Source of the DNA: Petrimonas mucosa
GTDB lineage: Bacteria > Bacteroidota > Bacteroidia > Bacteroidales > Dysgonomonadaceae
Assembly (NCBI RefSeq): GCF_900095795.1
Contig: NZ_LT608328.1
Coordinates: 2,349,001-2,413,000 of the forward strand
DNA length: 64,000 nt
Reading direction: 5' to 3'
Shown here: piece after piece, positions 26,745-35,111 of the stretch
Layout of the letters: each line of letters starts with the position of its first letter
How positions within the stretch are numbered: the first letter of the stretch is position 1
Made by a program: the position numbers and the translations under genes
The notes under the pieces: generated by a model
Told to the model about the DNA's origin: nothing
The model's database searches: none
The model's input: the letters and a program-made list of their open reading frames with translations, nothing else

Positions 26745-28292
26745 CTAAAAATCAGGACCCTTGCGGATCTGTTTCAGCATAATGGTAACTTCCGCAATAA
26801 GTAGAACGGTGAATAGCACCGCAAAAAGGATAAAGGTGGTTATCACGTTACCGGCAGCTACTCCCGATACGGCTGCCTGAACAGGCAAAACATCCTGAAT
26901 GGTCCACGGCTGCCGTCCCACTTCAGCAACAACCCATCCGAACTGGCCGGCCAGGTAAGCCAGCGGTATGCTCCATAAACCTATATACTGCAGCACCTTG
27001 GAACTCTCCAGTTTTTTCCGGGCATGGAAGTACCAGACCACGGCAAAGAAGAGGATAAAGAATCCTCCAATCATCACCATGAGGTGAAACATGTAAAAGG
27101 TGAGCGGCACATTGGGTATCAGCTGCTCTTCATTTTCGAGGAAGCCGTAGCCGAAATAGCTGTAATTCTCCTTGATGATGGTTTCGAAATCTGCAGCATC
27201 AGCATCCCTTCCTTCACTCTTGGCCTTCTGGAAATCGGCCAGCGCCTTGTGTGCCAGCAGACCACGTTCCCTCTTTTCCTGGAACGAAAGTGCGGTTGTG
27301 CCATCGGGCAGTCTATATCCACCATCAACAACATCCTTTATGCCGGGCACGAAGGCATTGATGTTCCGGTATCCCATCAATGACAACATTTTGGGTATTT
27401 CCATCTTGAAGATGTATGGATCTACATCGTCGTTATAGGCCTCTTTTTTTGGATTGAGCAGACCTACTGCTACCAGCCCCGCCCCCTCTTTTCCTTCATA
27501 GAGTCCTTCCATGGCTGCCAGTTTCATCGGCTGCTTCTGTGAAACCTGAAAAGCGGAACCGTCGCCGCTGACAGCGATCAGGATAAACGACAACAATCCG
27601 AATATGGTTGCGATCTTGATGCTTCTGAGAGCAAAATCTTGGTGGCGCTTCTTGATCAGGTACCAGCAACTGACCCCCACCACAAACGAGGCTCCAAGTC
27701 CCCACGACGAAGTGATTGTGTGGAAGAACTTGTTGAGGGCTACCGGAGATAGGGCCACCGCCCAGAAATCGATCATCTCGTTTCTCATTGTCTCCGGATT
27801 GAATTCCATACCGACAGGATACTGCATCCAGGCATTGGCTACCAGGATCCAGAATGCAGAAAGGGTAGCTCCGAGCGTAACCAGCCAAGTCGATGCCAAG
27901 TGCATCTTCTTGCTTACACGTTCCCAACCGAAGAACATGATAGAGATAAATGTCGCTTCGAGGAAAAAGGCCACGATACCTTCAATGGCCAGAGGAGCGC
28001 CAAAGATATCACCGACAAACAGACTGTAGTTCGACCAGTTTGTTCCGAACTGAAATTCAAGAATGATTCCCGTTGCGACACCGATGGCAAAATTGATTCC
28101 GAAAATCGTCTGCCAGAACTTGGCGGTCTTTTTCCACTTTTCGTCACCGGTACGCACATACATGGTTTCCATGATAGACATGATCACGCCCAATCCCAGC
28201 GTGAGCGGGACAAAAATCCAATGATAGCCGGCTGTCAGGGCAAACTGCCCTCTTGCCCAGCCAATTGCTGTTGCGTTCAATAATAAATCCAT
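26745..28292 (-). CDS. cydA: Cytochrome bd oxidase subunit I
   Basis: The 515-residue membrane protein binds hemes b558, b595 and d and oxidises quinol. The N-terminal heme ligand is His24 in GYHWIFVPLT. The quinol-binding Q loop lies in the central hydrophilic part (about 255-380), and the conserved GRQPW follows near residue 448. Length compares well with E. coli CydA (522). It is part of the operon with cydB and the DUF4492 gene. Confidence 0.95.
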   Translation of the reverse strand: MDLLLNATAIGWARGQFALTAGYHWIFVPLTLGLGVIMSIMETMYVRTGDEKWKKTAKFWQTIFGINFAIGVATGIILEFQFGTNWSNYSLFVGDIFGAPLAIEGIVAFFLEATFISIMFFGWERVSKKMHLASTWLVTLGATLSAFWILVANAWMQYPVGMEFNPETMRNEMIDFWAVALSPVALNKFFHTITSSWGLGASFVVGVSCWYLIKKRHQDFALRSIKIATIFGLLSFILIAVSGDGSAFQVSQKQPMKLAAMEGLYEGKEGAGLVAVGLLNPKKEAYNDDVDPYIFKMEIPKMLSLMGYRNINAFVPGIKDVVDGGYRLPDGTTALSFQEKRERGLLAHKALADFQKAKSEGRDADAADFETIIKENYSYFGYGFLENEEQLIPNVPLTFYMFHLMVMIGGFFILFFAVVWYFHARKKLESSKVLQYIGLWSIPLAYLAGQFGWVVAEVGRQPWTIQDVLPVQAAVSGVAAGNVITTFILFAVLFTVLLIAEVTIMLKQIRKGPDF

Positions 28293-28332
28293 AGATTGTT
28301 AAAGATTAATTTGGTTAATAATTATATTTCTC

Positions 28333-28581
28333 CTATTCCACCGAATCGATAGAGGAACGCTCAATCAGTTGTTCACGTACATACTCGGCCTTTTGCGACT
28401 CGTCCTCTACCTGTTTTTTGAGAAAATCGGGAAAAAAGATGGGCCTAAGTATGGCAAACATGACGATAAGCTTTACAATCACGATCAACCACAAGGTTCT
28501 GCCGAGCCTGGACATGCCGGTAAAGCCATCCCAAAACATGGTAAACCAATTGAATCTTATTTTTTTTGCATTTGATTCCAT
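28333..28581 (-). CDS. DUF4492 small membrane protein linked to cytochrome bd
   Basis: The ATG at 28581 (MESNAKKIRFNW) gives an 82-residue protein, a better fit to DUF4492 than an upstream in-frame start that adds eleven Phe-rich residues. One transmembrane helix is visible (LWLIVIVKLIVMFAILRPIFF), with the typical RFNWFTMFWDGFTGMSRLGRTLW before it and a charged tail after it. DUF4492 genes regularly precede cydA in Bacteroidota and Campylobacterota. A role like the CydX subunit is possible but is inference. 40 bp separate it from cydA. Confidence 0.8.
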   Translation of the reverse strand: MESNAKKIRFNWFTMFWDGFTGMSRLGRTLWLIVIVKLIVMFAILRPIFFPDFLKKQVEDESQKAEYVREQLIERSSIDSVE

Positions 28582-28630
28582 AAAAAAGAAGGTGTGATTT
28601 TTAAATGTAAACAATTGGAGACAAGAGACA

Positions 28631-28942
28631 TCATGCCTGTCCCATTCCTCCTATCGGAGGAAGAAAACCGGGATTCTCGTTGTTCACCGATATGCTCCCG
28701 TTCATCTTTTCAAATTTCTCTATATTGTCCCTCAACGCCCAGAGAAGCCGTTTGGCATGCTCAGGTGTAAGGATTATGCGTGATTTTACTTTTGCTTTGG
28801 GAATACCCGGAACCACCCGGATAAAGTCTATCACGAATTCCGATGAAGAGTGTGAGATTATGGCTAGATTGGAATAGGTTCCCTGGGCAATTTCCTCCGA
28901 GAGTTCTATTTGAATCTGATTTTCGTTGTTGAAATTATCCAT
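28631..28942 (-). CDS. DUF3467 family protein
   Basis: The 103-residue soluble protein matches DUF3467: IELSEEIAQGTYSNLAIISHSSSEFVIDF, then PGIPKAKVKSRIILTPEHAKRLLWALRDNI. It has no signal peptide or membrane helix. Function of the family is unknown. It lies 49 bp upstream of the DUF4492 gene on the same strand and could be cotranscribed with the cytochrome bd genes. Confidence 0.8.
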   Translation of the reverse strand: MDNFNNENQIQIELSEEIAQGTYSNLAIISHSSSEFVIDFIRVVPGIPKAKVKSRIILTPEHAKRLLWALRDNIEKFEKMNGSISVNNENPGFLPPIGGMGQA

Positions 28943-29070
28943 TTGCCGAAAATTTAAACATTAACATAGATTAGGTGGAACAGATAAAGCTAAACAAAGA
29001 AATAGAAAATTTATTAAACTACAAAGCTCAATCCGGTGGAAAGTAGAAAAGATCACCATTAAATAAAAAA

Positions 29071-29098
29071 ATGTCCCTTTTTCGGGGACATTTTTTAT
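29071..29098. terminator. Terminator after pntB
   Basis: AATGTCCC (29071-29078) pairs with GGGACATT (29086-29093) around a short loop, with T runs on the plus side and A runs (T on the minus strand) on the other. It lies 13 bp past the pntB stop and can stop transcription from both sides. Confidence 0.8.
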
Positions 29099-29105
29099 CT
29101 TTCCA

Positions 29106-31076
29106 CTATTTGAGCCAGCCTAACATCTCCGAGAGCGACTCCTTGGCGTCGCCCAGCATCAGGTGAACTCCGCTTTTTCTGGTGTAGAGCGGATTCTCTA
29201 CGCCAGCATAGCCGGGACTCAGGTCGAAATTGCAGATGAAGATCTCCTTCGCCTCGTCGACATTCAGCACCGGCATCCCGTAGATGGGCGTACCAACTGC
29301 GTCGCGGGCTGCAGGATTGAGCACGTCGTTGGCACCGATCACGATGACGGCGTCGCTATCCTTGAAGTCGCCGTTGATGGCATCCATCTCGTAGAGTTGC
29401 TCATAGGGCACGTCGGCCTCGGCAAGCAGCACGTTCATATGACCGGGCATGCGTCCGGCAACGGGGTGGATGGCATAACGCACCCGGGCACCGTTCGACT
29501 CGAGCTTGTCGGCCAGCTGGCGGACCAGATGTTGTGCTTGTGCCAGCGCCATGCCGTAACCGGGAACAATGATCACCGAGCGGGCAGACCGCAGAATTTC
29601 GGAAGAGGCAGCATCAGGCTGATCAACCGGCGACGATACGGGAGAGTCTGTCTTCTCCAGTTCATCGAGAAGTCGGGTGAGCGACTCCTTGGCGTCGCCC
29701 AGCATCAGGTGAACACCGCTTTTTCTGGTGTAGAGCGGATTCTCCACGCCAGCATAGCCGGGACTCAGGTCGAAATTGCAGATGAAGATCTCCTTCGCCT
29801 CGTCGACATTCAGCACCGGCATCCCGTAGATGGGCGTACCAACTGCGTCGCGGGCTGCAGGATTGAGCACGTCGTTGGCACCAATCACGATGACGGCGTC
29901 GCTATCCTTGAAGTCGCCGTTGATGGCATCCATCTCGTAGAGTTGCTCATAGGGCACGTCGGCCTCGGCAAGCAGCACGTTCATATGACCGGGCATGCGT
30001 CCGGCAACGGGGTGGATGGCATAACGCACCCGGGCACCGTTCGACTCGAGCTTGTCGGCCAGCTGGCGGACCAGATGTTGTGCTTGTGCCAGCGCCATGC
30101 CGTAACCGGGAACAATGATCACCGAGCGGGCAGACCGCAGAATTTCTCCCGACGAAGTTCGCCCGGCTTCCACTCCCTTCGCCACAGGCTGTGACTTCTC
30201 AACCACAGGCTGTGACACGGTTGCCGGTTTCCCTGAAACGGATGTCTTTCCGGTCAATATATCGATCAGGCTCCGGTTCATCGAACGACACATAATCTGC
30301 GTCAGAAAGAGCCCCGATGCCCCAACAATTCCTCCCACCGAGACCAGCAGGATATCGCTGATCGCCATGCCGGCAATGGCTCCGGCCACTCCGCTCAACG
30401 AATTGAGCAACGAGATGGTAATGGGCATGTCGGCTCCTCCAACGCGAATGGAGAAGGCGTAGCCGAAAAGTGCACTGACCGCGACACCGATCAACAGGAT
30501 CAGCGAAATATCGGCGGAAAGCCCGAGGAATTCACCTGCAAAAGCAGCATGGAGAACGGCAAGCGTAAGCAGAATCAGGCAGAAGTTCAAAACGGCGGCG
30601 TGACTCCTCCAGATGACCGGACGCTGAGGAAGCAACTTATGCAGCTTTCCGGCAGCTACCAGGCTTCCGACAAGGGTGATCACCCCCACCTCCACCGCCA
30701 GGATAGCAGTGACATTGGTAAAGAGCGGGTAATCGACGGTGGAGTGTCCCACGCCCAACAGTGTAAGGATTCCCACCAGGGCCGAGGCCAACCCTCCTAC
30801 TCCATTCAGCAGTGCCACCATTTGCGGCATCTCGATCATTTTTACCCGGATGGCCAGTGCACTTCCGATAACAACCCCTACCACCATGTAGAGATAGATG
30901 TTCCATACCGAGGCAATTCCGTTGTAGATCAGCGTAACGGCTATCCCCGCAAATAGGCTGACCGCACTGAGGAGATTTCCCCGTACGGCGGTCTTTACCC
31001 GGCTCATCATGGAGATTCCCAACAAGACGGCAACGGAAAGCACCGCGCAGAGAAGATAATACAGGGTTGGTGTCAT
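29106..31076 (-). CDS. pntB: NAD(P) transhydrogenase beta subunit with duplicated NADP-binding domain
   Basis: PntB couples proton flow to hydride transfer from NADH to NADP. Residues 1-265 are the membrane domain II with about 8-9 helices. Domain III, which binds NADP through GYGMALAQAQHLV, occurs twice: residues 311-466 and 493-648, identical in protein sequence. A 26-residue Pro/Ser/Asp linker joins them, unlike the linker before the first copy (about 285-310). The total is 656 residues instead of the usual 460-475. The gene overlaps the small alpha-2 gene by 4 bp. Whether both domains can dock on the alpha subunit is unknown. Confidence 0.93.
   Translation of the reverse strand: MTPTLYYLLCAVLSVAVLLGISMMSRVKTAVRGNLLSAVSLFAGIAVTLIYNGIASVWNIYLYMVVGVVIGSALAIRVKMIEMPQMVALLNGVGGLASALVGILTLLGVGHSTVDYPLFTNVTAILAVEVGVITLVGSLVAAGKLHKLLPQRPVIWRSHAAVLNFCLILLTLAVLHAAFAGEFLGLSADISLILLIGVAVSALFGYAFSIRVGGADMPITISLLNSLSGVAGAIAGMAISDILLVSVGGIVGASGLFLTQIMCRSMNRSLIDILTGKTSVSGKPATVSQPVVEKSQPVAKGVEAGRTSSGEILRSARSVIIVPGYGMALAQAQHLVRQLADKLESNGARVRYAIHPVAGRMPGHMNVLLAEADVPYEQLYEMDAINGDFKDSDAVIVIGANDVLNPAARDAVGTPIYGMPVLNVDEAKEIFICNFDLSPGYAGVENPLYTRKSGVHLMLGDAKESLTRLLDELEKTDSPVSSPVDQPDAASSEILRSARSVIIVPGYGMALAQAQHLVRQLADKLESNGARVRYAIHPVAGRMPGHMNVLLAEADVPYEQLYEMDAINGDFKDSDAVIVIGANDVLNPAARDAVGTPIYGMPVLNVDEAKEIFICNFDLSPGYAGVENPLYTRKSGVHLMLGDAKESLSEMLGWLK
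29133..29600 (-). repeat. 468-bp duplication in pntB, C-terminal copy
   Basis: Matches 29679-30146 at an offset of 546 bp. I count three base differences, all synonymous. Encodes the second NADP-binding domain (residues 493-648) of the duplicated transhydrogenase. Confidence 0.95.
29679..30146 (-). repeat. 468-bp duplication in pntB, N-terminal copy
   Basis: Partner of 29133-29600, encoding residues 311-466, the domain directly after the membrane part and so the one in the ancestral position. The sequence between the two copies (29601-29678) does not resemble the flank on the other side (30147 onward), apart from a short SS(G)E junction. Confidence 0.95.
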
Positions 31077-31390
31077 GACTCTTTACCCTCCCTCTTTTTC
31101 TTGTCGAACATCTTCAGCATCCGGTGTGTGACACCGAAACCGCCAACAACATTCAAAGTTGCGGCAATGATGGCCAACCCACCCAATATCTGTCCCAACA
31201 ACAGATCCTGCTGCCTGATGGCAGCCACTGACAACCCTACTGCCGCGACCGCTCCCAGGAGAGTTATGCCCGACAGGGCATTCATCCCCGACATCAGCGG
31301 AGTGTGCAACAGGCTTGGCACGTTTCTGATGATCATGTAACCAACGCCTGTAGCAACTGCAAAAATCAATATCAACAATACCGGATTCAT
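31073..31390 (-). CDS. pntAB: NAD(P) transhydrogenase alpha subunit, membrane part (alpha-2)
   Basis: The 105-residue protein has three hydrophobic helices (GYMIIRNVPSLLHTPLMSGMNALSGI is the family hallmark) and a short basic tail. It is the membrane fragment of PntA, encoded separately, as in many bacteria with three-part transhydrogenases. The stop overlaps the pntB start by 4 bp and the gene follows the NAD-binding alpha-1 gene by 9 bp. Confidence 0.93.
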   Translation of the reverse strand: MNPVLLILIFAVATGVGYMIIRNVPSLLHTPLMSGMNALSGITLLGAVAAVGLSVAAIRQQDLLLGQILGGLAIIAATLNVVGGFGVTHRMLKMFDKKKREGKES

Positions 31391-31399
31391 CTCTTCAAA

Positions 31400-32557
31400 C
31401 TATATTCCCATTGCTTCTTTCGTTCCCTCATGCACGATCTCGCCCTGATGTGTCACCAGGATCGAGCGTACGATCTCATCGTTCATGTTGAGTTCAATCT
31501 TTCCATCTTTCGACAGATATTTCACCAGGTTGTAGACGTTTTGAGAGAACATCCAGGTGGAGCTGGTGGGTATCAATCCGGGAATATTCTTGATTCCCTG
31601 AACCATCACGTTATGGATAATCTCTTTCTTTCCGGCAGGAGTAACTTCGCAGTTTCCACCCTGGTCGATGGAGATATCCACAATCACCGCACCGTTCTTC
31701 ATCGATTCCACCATCTTATCGGTAATCAATATCGGTGCCACTTTTCCCGGGATCAATGCACTGCAGAAGACGATATCCATATCTTTCAGCACTCCGGCCA
31801 ATACCTCGCGCTCTTTTGCCAGCCACTCTTCGGGAAGTTTCTGGGCATATCCGCCCTGACCCACCGCAAGCTCTTCCGGCACACCGGTTTCGATAATCCT
31901 GGCTCCAAGGCTTTTGGCCTGTTCGTTGGCAGCGGGACGTATATCCATGGCATAGGTAACCGCTCCCAACCGTTTTGCGGTTGCCAATGCCTGCAATCCG
32001 GCCACACCGGCACCGATAACCAGCACGTTGGCCGGCTTGAGCATTCCCACTGCAGTAAACATCTGCGGCATGAATACCAACAGGTCATCAGCCGCCATGA
32101 TGATACCCTTGTAACCTGCACAGGTACTCATGGAGGTAAGGGCATCCATATTTTGTGCGCGCGAAATACGGGGAATACTGTCGAGTGTCAGACCGGTCAC
32201 TCCCCGTGCCGCAAGCTGTTTTACCATGTTGTGATTTACAGGAGATGCGGGATGGATGAATGTAATCAGGTACTGGCCCGGATGCATCATCTCCACTTCG
32301 TGTTTTCCCACATTTTCGTTGAAAAGAGGTTCTTTCACTTTGAGAATCAAGTCGGCTCTTTCAAAAAGGCGGCTCACGTCGTCAACCATTTCTGCACCGG
32401 CCTCACTATACTGTTCGTCGTAATAGTGCGACTTAACTCCGGCACCTGCCTCTACCAGCACAGTCATGCCGTCCAGAATAAATTTTTTCACGGTTTCGGG
32501 AGTTGCAGCCACTCGCGCCTCTCCCGGCATAATTTCCTTGGGAATCCCTACGATCAT
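31400..32557 (-). CDS. pntAA: NAD(P) transhydrogenase alpha subunit, NAD-binding part (alpha-1)
   Basis: The 385-residue soluble domain I binds NADH. It has the AlaDH/PNT N-terminal signature (IVGIPKEIMPGEARVAATPETV, residues 2-23) and the Rossmann motif VLVIGAGVAGLQALATAKRLGA in the middle. The catalytic RQD-type loop and LGARIIE motif are typical of PntA. It is the first gene of the pntAA-pntAB-pntB operon, which would supply NADPH or balance the two coenzyme pools. Confidence 0.94.
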   Translation of the reverse strand: MIVGIPKEIMPGEARVAATPETVKKFILDGMTVLVEAGAGVKSHYYDEQYSEAGAEMVDDVSRLFERADLILKVKEPLFNENVGKHEVEMMHPGQYLITFIHPASPVNHNMVKQLAARGVTGLTLDSIPRISRAQNMDALTSMSTCAGYKGIIMAADDLLVFMPQMFTAVGMLKPANVLVIGAGVAGLQALATAKRLGAVTYAMDIRPAANEQAKSLGARIIETGVPEELAVGQGGYAQKLPEEWLAKEREVLAGVLKDMDIVFCSALIPGKVAPILITDKMVESMKNGAVIVDISIDQGGNCEVTPAGKKEIIHNVMVQGIKNIPGLIPTSSTWMFSQNVYNLVKYLSKDGKIELNMNDEIVRSILVTHQGEIVHEGTKEAMGI

Positions 32558-32746
32558 AATTGATTTGTTGTTATATTGTTCAAATAATATTAGTGTGCTG
32601 ATTTTTTGTAAGTTTCACTTTGTAAAGGTCATTCAAAAGTTGATTGCAAAAATAGAGAAAAAAAATAACACAACGACAGGTTTCAATAAAATATCGGGGA
32701 TAATTCCAGATATACCAATCCTTTTACATTCTCTTATGAGAAAAAA

Positions 32747-32778
32747 TTTCCGATTATACGGAATAAATGCTATTTTTG
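32747..32778 (+). promoter_or_regulatory. Promoter of fructose-bisphosphate aldolase gene
   Basis: TTTC (32747-32750), a 20-nt spacer and TATTTTTG (32771-32778) fit the Bacteroidota promoter form with one mismatch in the -33 element. It lies 47 nt upstream of the fba start. Confidence 0.6.
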
Positions 32779-32825
32779 CATCCTGTTTTGGGAATGAAAT
32801 ACATTAATTTTTAAATTACAAGAAT

Positions 32826-33818
32826 ATGGTAAGTTACAAAGAGTTGGGTTTGGTAAACTCAAAAGAATTGTTCAAAAAGGCTATTGAAGGCGGTTATGCT
32901 ATTCCTGCTTTCAATTTCAATAACATGGAACAGTTACAGGCAATTATTTCTGCTTGCGTGGCAACTAAATCGCCCGTAATCTTGCAGGTCTCCAGCGGTG
33001 CACGCAAGTATGCCAATCAGACCCTGCTGCGGTACATGGCTCAAGGTGCCGTTCAATATGCTAAAGAACTGGGATATGAGATACCCATTGTACTCCACCT
33101 AGATCATGGCGACAGCTTTGAGTTGTGCAAGGACTGTATCGAAAGCGGTTTCTCTTCAGTGATGATCGATGGTTCGCACCTCCCCTACGAAGAAAATATC
33201 GCATTGACCAAAAAAGTGGTTGATTTTGCACATCAATACGACGTGACTGTAGAAGGCGAGCTGGGCGTTCTGGCTGGCATCGAGGATGATGTACAGGCTG
33301 AACACCACACCTACACCGAACCGGATGAAGTGGTTGACTTTGTCACCCGTACCGGTGTTGATTCGTTGGCCATCTCTATCGGAACATCGCACGGTGCTTT
33401 CAAGTTCACGCCCGACCAGTGCACCCGTGACGAGAACGGCAAGCTGATTCCTCCGATGTTGCGTTTCGACATCCTGAAAGAGATCGAAAAACGGATCCCC
33501 GGATTCCCCATCGTATTGCACGGATCTTCATCGGTTCCGCAGGAGTATGTGGAGATCATCAACCAGAACGGTGGCAAGCTGAAAGATTCGATCGGTATTC
33601 CTGAAGAGTGGTTGCGTGAAGCTGCCAAATCGGCTGTCTGCAAGATCAATATCGACTCCGATGGCCGTCTGGCAATGACTGCTGCCGTACGTCAAGTGTT
33701 CACCAACAGTCCGGCCGAATTCGACCCGCGCAAATATCTGGGTCCGGCCCGCGAAGAGTTGAAGAAACTCTACATGCACAAGACCGAAAAGGTACTCGGT
33801 AGCGCAGGAAAAGCGTAA
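32826..33818 (+). CDS. fba: Class II fructose-bisphosphate aldolase
   Basis: The 330-residue zinc enzyme cleaves fructose-1,6-bisphosphate to the two triose phosphates in glycolysis and runs in reverse in gluconeogenesis. The active-site motif is HLDHG (91-95; catalytic Asp93, zinc ligand His94), with VEGELG (142-147), the second zinc His189 in GTSHGAFKF and the third in VLHGSSS. Monocistronic, with its own promoter and terminator. Length is normal for the Bacteroidota type. Confidence 0.95.
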   Translation: MVSYKELGLVNSKELFKKAIEGGYAIPAFNFNNMEQLQAIISACVATKSPVILQVSSGARKYANQTLLRYMAQGAVQYAKELGYEIPIVLHLDHGDSFELCKDCIESGFSSVMIDGSHLPYEENIALTKKVVDFAHQYDVTVEGELGVLAGIEDDVQAEHHTYTEPDEVVDFVTRTGVDSLAISIGTSHGAFKFTPDQCTRDENGKLIPPMLRFDILKEIEKRIPGFPIVLHGSSSVPQEYVEIINQNGGKLKDSIGIPEEWLREAAKSAVCKINIDSDGRLAMTAAVRQVFTNSPAEFDPRKYLGPAREELKKLYMHKTEKVLGSAGKA

Positions 33819-33846
33819 TGGACTTTACGGTTCAATATTTTACAAA

Positions 33847-33881
33847 AATCCACGGCCGCATTGGTCGTGGATTCTTATTTT
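33847..33881. terminator. Terminator between fba and the second Sus locus
   Basis: AATCCACG (33847-33854) pairs with CGTGGATT (33866-33873) around an 11-nt loop, followed by a T-rich stretch. A T run also follows it on the minus strand, so it can serve the convergent genes on both sides. Confidence 0.75.
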
Positions 33882-33953
33882 AACCCGGAATCACTCAATT
33901 TGAATATCTTGATTATCGAGTCGGCATGAAACAGTGTTACAAAATGGAGCAAG

Positions 33954-35111
33954 TCATCTGATACTTTTCATGAAGTTCCGGGTGAGGTTGGCCGTATAGG
34001 CATCGGGGTGGTTTGACAATTGAGTCAGCCTCGACTCAATCTCTCTGTTGTTCACAATCCCCTTATTCAATAGCTCCTGTTTGGAGATAATCTTGAAAAT
34101 CTGATTCAATCCGCCTGAACTGATCTTCCCGCTCATAAACTTGTCTAACAGGAGAGCAACCGCAGCTGTCGACACCTTGTCAACCAGCTGCATTTTGTAG
34201 ATGATCTCATATTTTATCTCCGGCAAGGCATGATCCATCAGATTGACAAATTGAAGCTGCTTCTCCGGGCTACTCAGATATTGAGGAGTTATGGCCAACA
34301 GTGCCTTCTCCGAGATGTTCCTGTCGAGCGACCCTACCAGGGGGAGCACCATGAAATCACATTCAGATAGAAACGAGTTCTCTCTCCGGATAATATCCAG
34401 TGCAAAGATCTTGTGATTTTCACTCTCCTTCATCAGCAGCTGTTTCACATATGCAGCATCAATCCTCGATTCCAGGATATCGTCAATGTGTGCCCTTGTT
34501 TCACCATACACCGTGTGCCACAAGGTGTAACAGGTGTAGACAGCATCTTTGACTACATACTCCTTCAATGTTGGCGAGGTGGCACTTGAATAGCCGTCCA
34601 CCTCAAAAAGTGCCATCAAATTCCGGTTGTCGTCCAGCTCCGGCTGGGTAATTTCATCGGTAACAAGATCCTCATAGCGGAGACTCTTCAAGATGGAGAG
34701 CGTATCGGCCAAGATCTGGTCCAGCCGGATATAATCCTCCGGTTCAAACGGGGTATGATCCGATTTTGTCAACGGATCCTTCTCATCCAGCTGTATCCCC
34801 AGATAGTTTCCTGCACAGTCCCAGAATATCCACAATTTGACCATCCGGCATATACCTGTAACACAGATATCCTTATAGAAATAGCGCCCAAACCAGAGAG
34901 TCATGCCATCATCATCCTGCAGCTCCAGGATCCGGTTTTCAGAAAACGTATCGGTTGAATTCTCCACTATATGGGTAACAACTGTTCCCTTCATATGGAG
35001 AAAATCCTTTGAAGGAAAAGCTGTCCCTGACGGATTACCCGGAGGGAGGAGAAATCCGCAGATAAACAGAAAAGCAACAACGATGAGTATTGTCCGGCTA
35101 CTCTTTGTCAT
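33954..35111 (-). CDS. Exported protein of unknown function
   Basis: I do not recognise this 385-residue protein. A hydrophobic N-terminus (TILIVVAFLFICGFLL, residues 7-22) is a signal peptide or anchor. Residues 40-120 look like a beta-rich domain with several Cys and Trp (GICRMVKLWIFWDCAGNYLG). Residues 150-385 are helical and Leu-rich and may form a HEAT-like repeat (DIIRRENSFLSE; EKALLAITPQYL; IYKMQLVDKVSTAAVALLLDKF). The gene overlaps the upstream oxidoreductase gene by 14 bp and so belongs to the second Sus operon, where it is the last gene. Confidence 0.65.
   Translation of the reverse strand: MTKSSRTILIVVAFLFICGFLLPPGNPSGTAFPSKDFLHMKGTVVTHIVENSTDTFSENRILELQDDDGMTLWFGRYFYKDICVTGICRMVKLWIFWDCAGNYLGIQLDEKDPLTKSDHTPFEPEDYIRLDQILADTLSILKSLRYEDLVTDEITQPELDDNRNLMALFEVDGYSSATSPTLKEYVVKDAVYTCYTLWHTVYGETRAHIDDILESRIDAAYVKQLLMKESENHKIFALDIIRRENSFLSECDFMVLPLVGSLDRNISEKALLAITPQYLSSPEKQLQFVNLMDHALPEIKYEIIYKMQLVDKVSTAAVALLLDKFMSGKISSGGLNQIFKIISKQELLNKGIVNNREIESRLTQLSNHPDAYTANLTRNFMKSIR

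Noticed and set aside
29163-30194. Long plus-strand reading frame opposite pntB
   Set aside because: It only mirrors the duplicated pntB sequence in the antisense frame and has no family features.
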